DNA of 64,000 bases from B30-G6 sp963701385 (lineage in GTDB: Bacteria > Desulfobacterota > Desulfobacteria > Desulfobacterales > B30-G6), in contig CAVOZW010000021.1 of assembly GCA_963701385.1 (NCBI GenBank), forward strand, positions 1 to 64,000, in the 5' to 3' direction. Under the pieces are notes generated by a model. That model searched no databases. It had not been told where the DNA came from and worked only from the letters and a program-made list of their open reading frames with translations. The translations under genes and the position numbers were made by a program. This document shows, piece by piece, positions 63,606 through 64,000 of this stretch. The number at the start of each line of letters is the position of its first letter. Positions within the stretch are counted from its first letter, which is position 1.

Positions 63606-64000
63606 TCACGGCTCCAGGAGATCGTTGATCTTATTTTGAAGCGTTTGGGTGTCCTCGGTTTTTTTTTGCAAAGATTCTTGATAGTATTTTAAAGCGGCTT
63701 TTTTGTCATTGACTTTTAAGTAGGCGTCACCGAGGTGCTCCAATATAATGGGGTCATCCGAGGTCAGTTTCACGGCTTTCTCCAGATATATCAAAGCTTC
63801 TTGAAAAAGACCTTTTTTGAAAAGAACCCAACCCAGGCTGTCCGTAATGTATCCGTCATCGGGTTTATGCTTTAGTGCTTCCCGGATCATGGTTTCTGCT
63901 TCATCCAGATTGATACCCATATCGGCATACGTGTAACCCAGATAATTCAAGGCATTGGCGTTTTCGGGTTCCAGAGTGATTACCTTCTGCATCGCGGCGA
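63606..64000 (-). CDS. TPR-repeat protein, C-terminal part (cut by window end)
   Basis: At least 131 residues of tandem tetratricopeptide repeats: ANALNYLGYTYADMGINLDE, GYITDSLGWVLFKKGLFQEA, PIILEHLGDAYLKVNDKKAA, each with the W/LG/Y-A-P TPR pattern. The frame stays open to the right edge of the window, so the start lies outside. It sits upstream of the DUF4292 gene by about 45 bp, and the pair is commonly found together, suggesting an envelope-associated scaffold. Confidence 0.85.
   Translation of the reverse strand, partial: AAMQKVITLEPENANALNYLGYTYADMGINLDEAETMIREALKHKPDDGYITDSLGWVLFKKGLFQEALIYLEKAVKLTSDDPIILEHLGDAYLKVNDKKAALKYYQESLQKKTEDTQTLQNKINDLLEP

Overview
The window looks like a chromosomal segment of a deltaproteobacterium (Desulfobacterota, most likely a Desulfobacterales-type sulfate reducer). 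This is inferred from gene content: a Pfa-type lipid synthase next to ole genes, a PflX-like radical SAM protein, QueH, UPF0280, PocR and DUF4292 proteins, and intergenic DNA full of short dispersed repeats. No ribosomal RNA or marker gene in the window proves it. One tRNA, Leu(UAA), is present.

Layout. 1-11.9 kb, minus strand: a surface-polysaccharide operon running rfbC, Gfo/Idh remnant, Wzz, Wzx flippase, acyltransferase, polysaccharide deacetylase, Wzy polymerase, two glycosyltransferases, acyltransferase, DegT aminotransferase. Most of its distal genes carry several frameshifts. 12.1-14.2 kb: an ERCC4-type nuclease with two four-helix-bundle proteins, then a ComEA-like secreted helix-hairpin-helix protein. 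14.4-26.5 kb, plus strand: a probable lipid operon made of a Pfa-type KS-CLF gene, an AT plus four-hotdog dehydratase gene, and a complete oleA-oleB-oleC-oleD set. The Ole enzymes make long-chain olefins by head-to-head condensation; the megasynthase genes beside them suggest a dedicated acyl-chain supply. No ACP, KR, ER or PPTase is visible here. 26.5-31.7 kb: PocR sensor domain, a TrpXYZ-like ABC importer, a homocysteine methyltransferase-type protein and a universal stress protein. 32-38.3 kb: two small lipoproteins, a frameshifted ABC-2 exporter, a PflX-like radical SAM protein, a DEAD-box helicase and a PilZ protein.

38.4-45.4 kb is an accessory island: a nucleotidyltransferase module broken by a palindromic element, two PIN-domain toxin-antitoxin pairs, a DUF4382 remnant broken by another palindromic element, a DUF4143 ATPase, a tripartite HipB-HipS-HipT system behind four operator-like palindromes spaced exactly 41 bp apart, and tRNA-Leu. 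Deletion derivatives of a four-helix-bundle gene recur at 29.9, 42.9 and 45.1 kb. 45.5-64 kb is housekeeping: Maf, YggS, QueH, an M48-TPR membrane protease, a GAF-GspE ATPase, enoyl-CoA hydratase, EamA transporter, AMIN amidase, MutS, LapA-like protein, HIT protein, UPF0280, dGTPase, ATP-grasp, DUF4292 lipoprotein and a TPR protein cut by the window end.

Frameshifts are very dense in 1-7 kb and in the ABC-2 exporter and sparse elsewhere, where intact ORFs reach 1,434 codons. They may be sequencing indels, real decay, or both.
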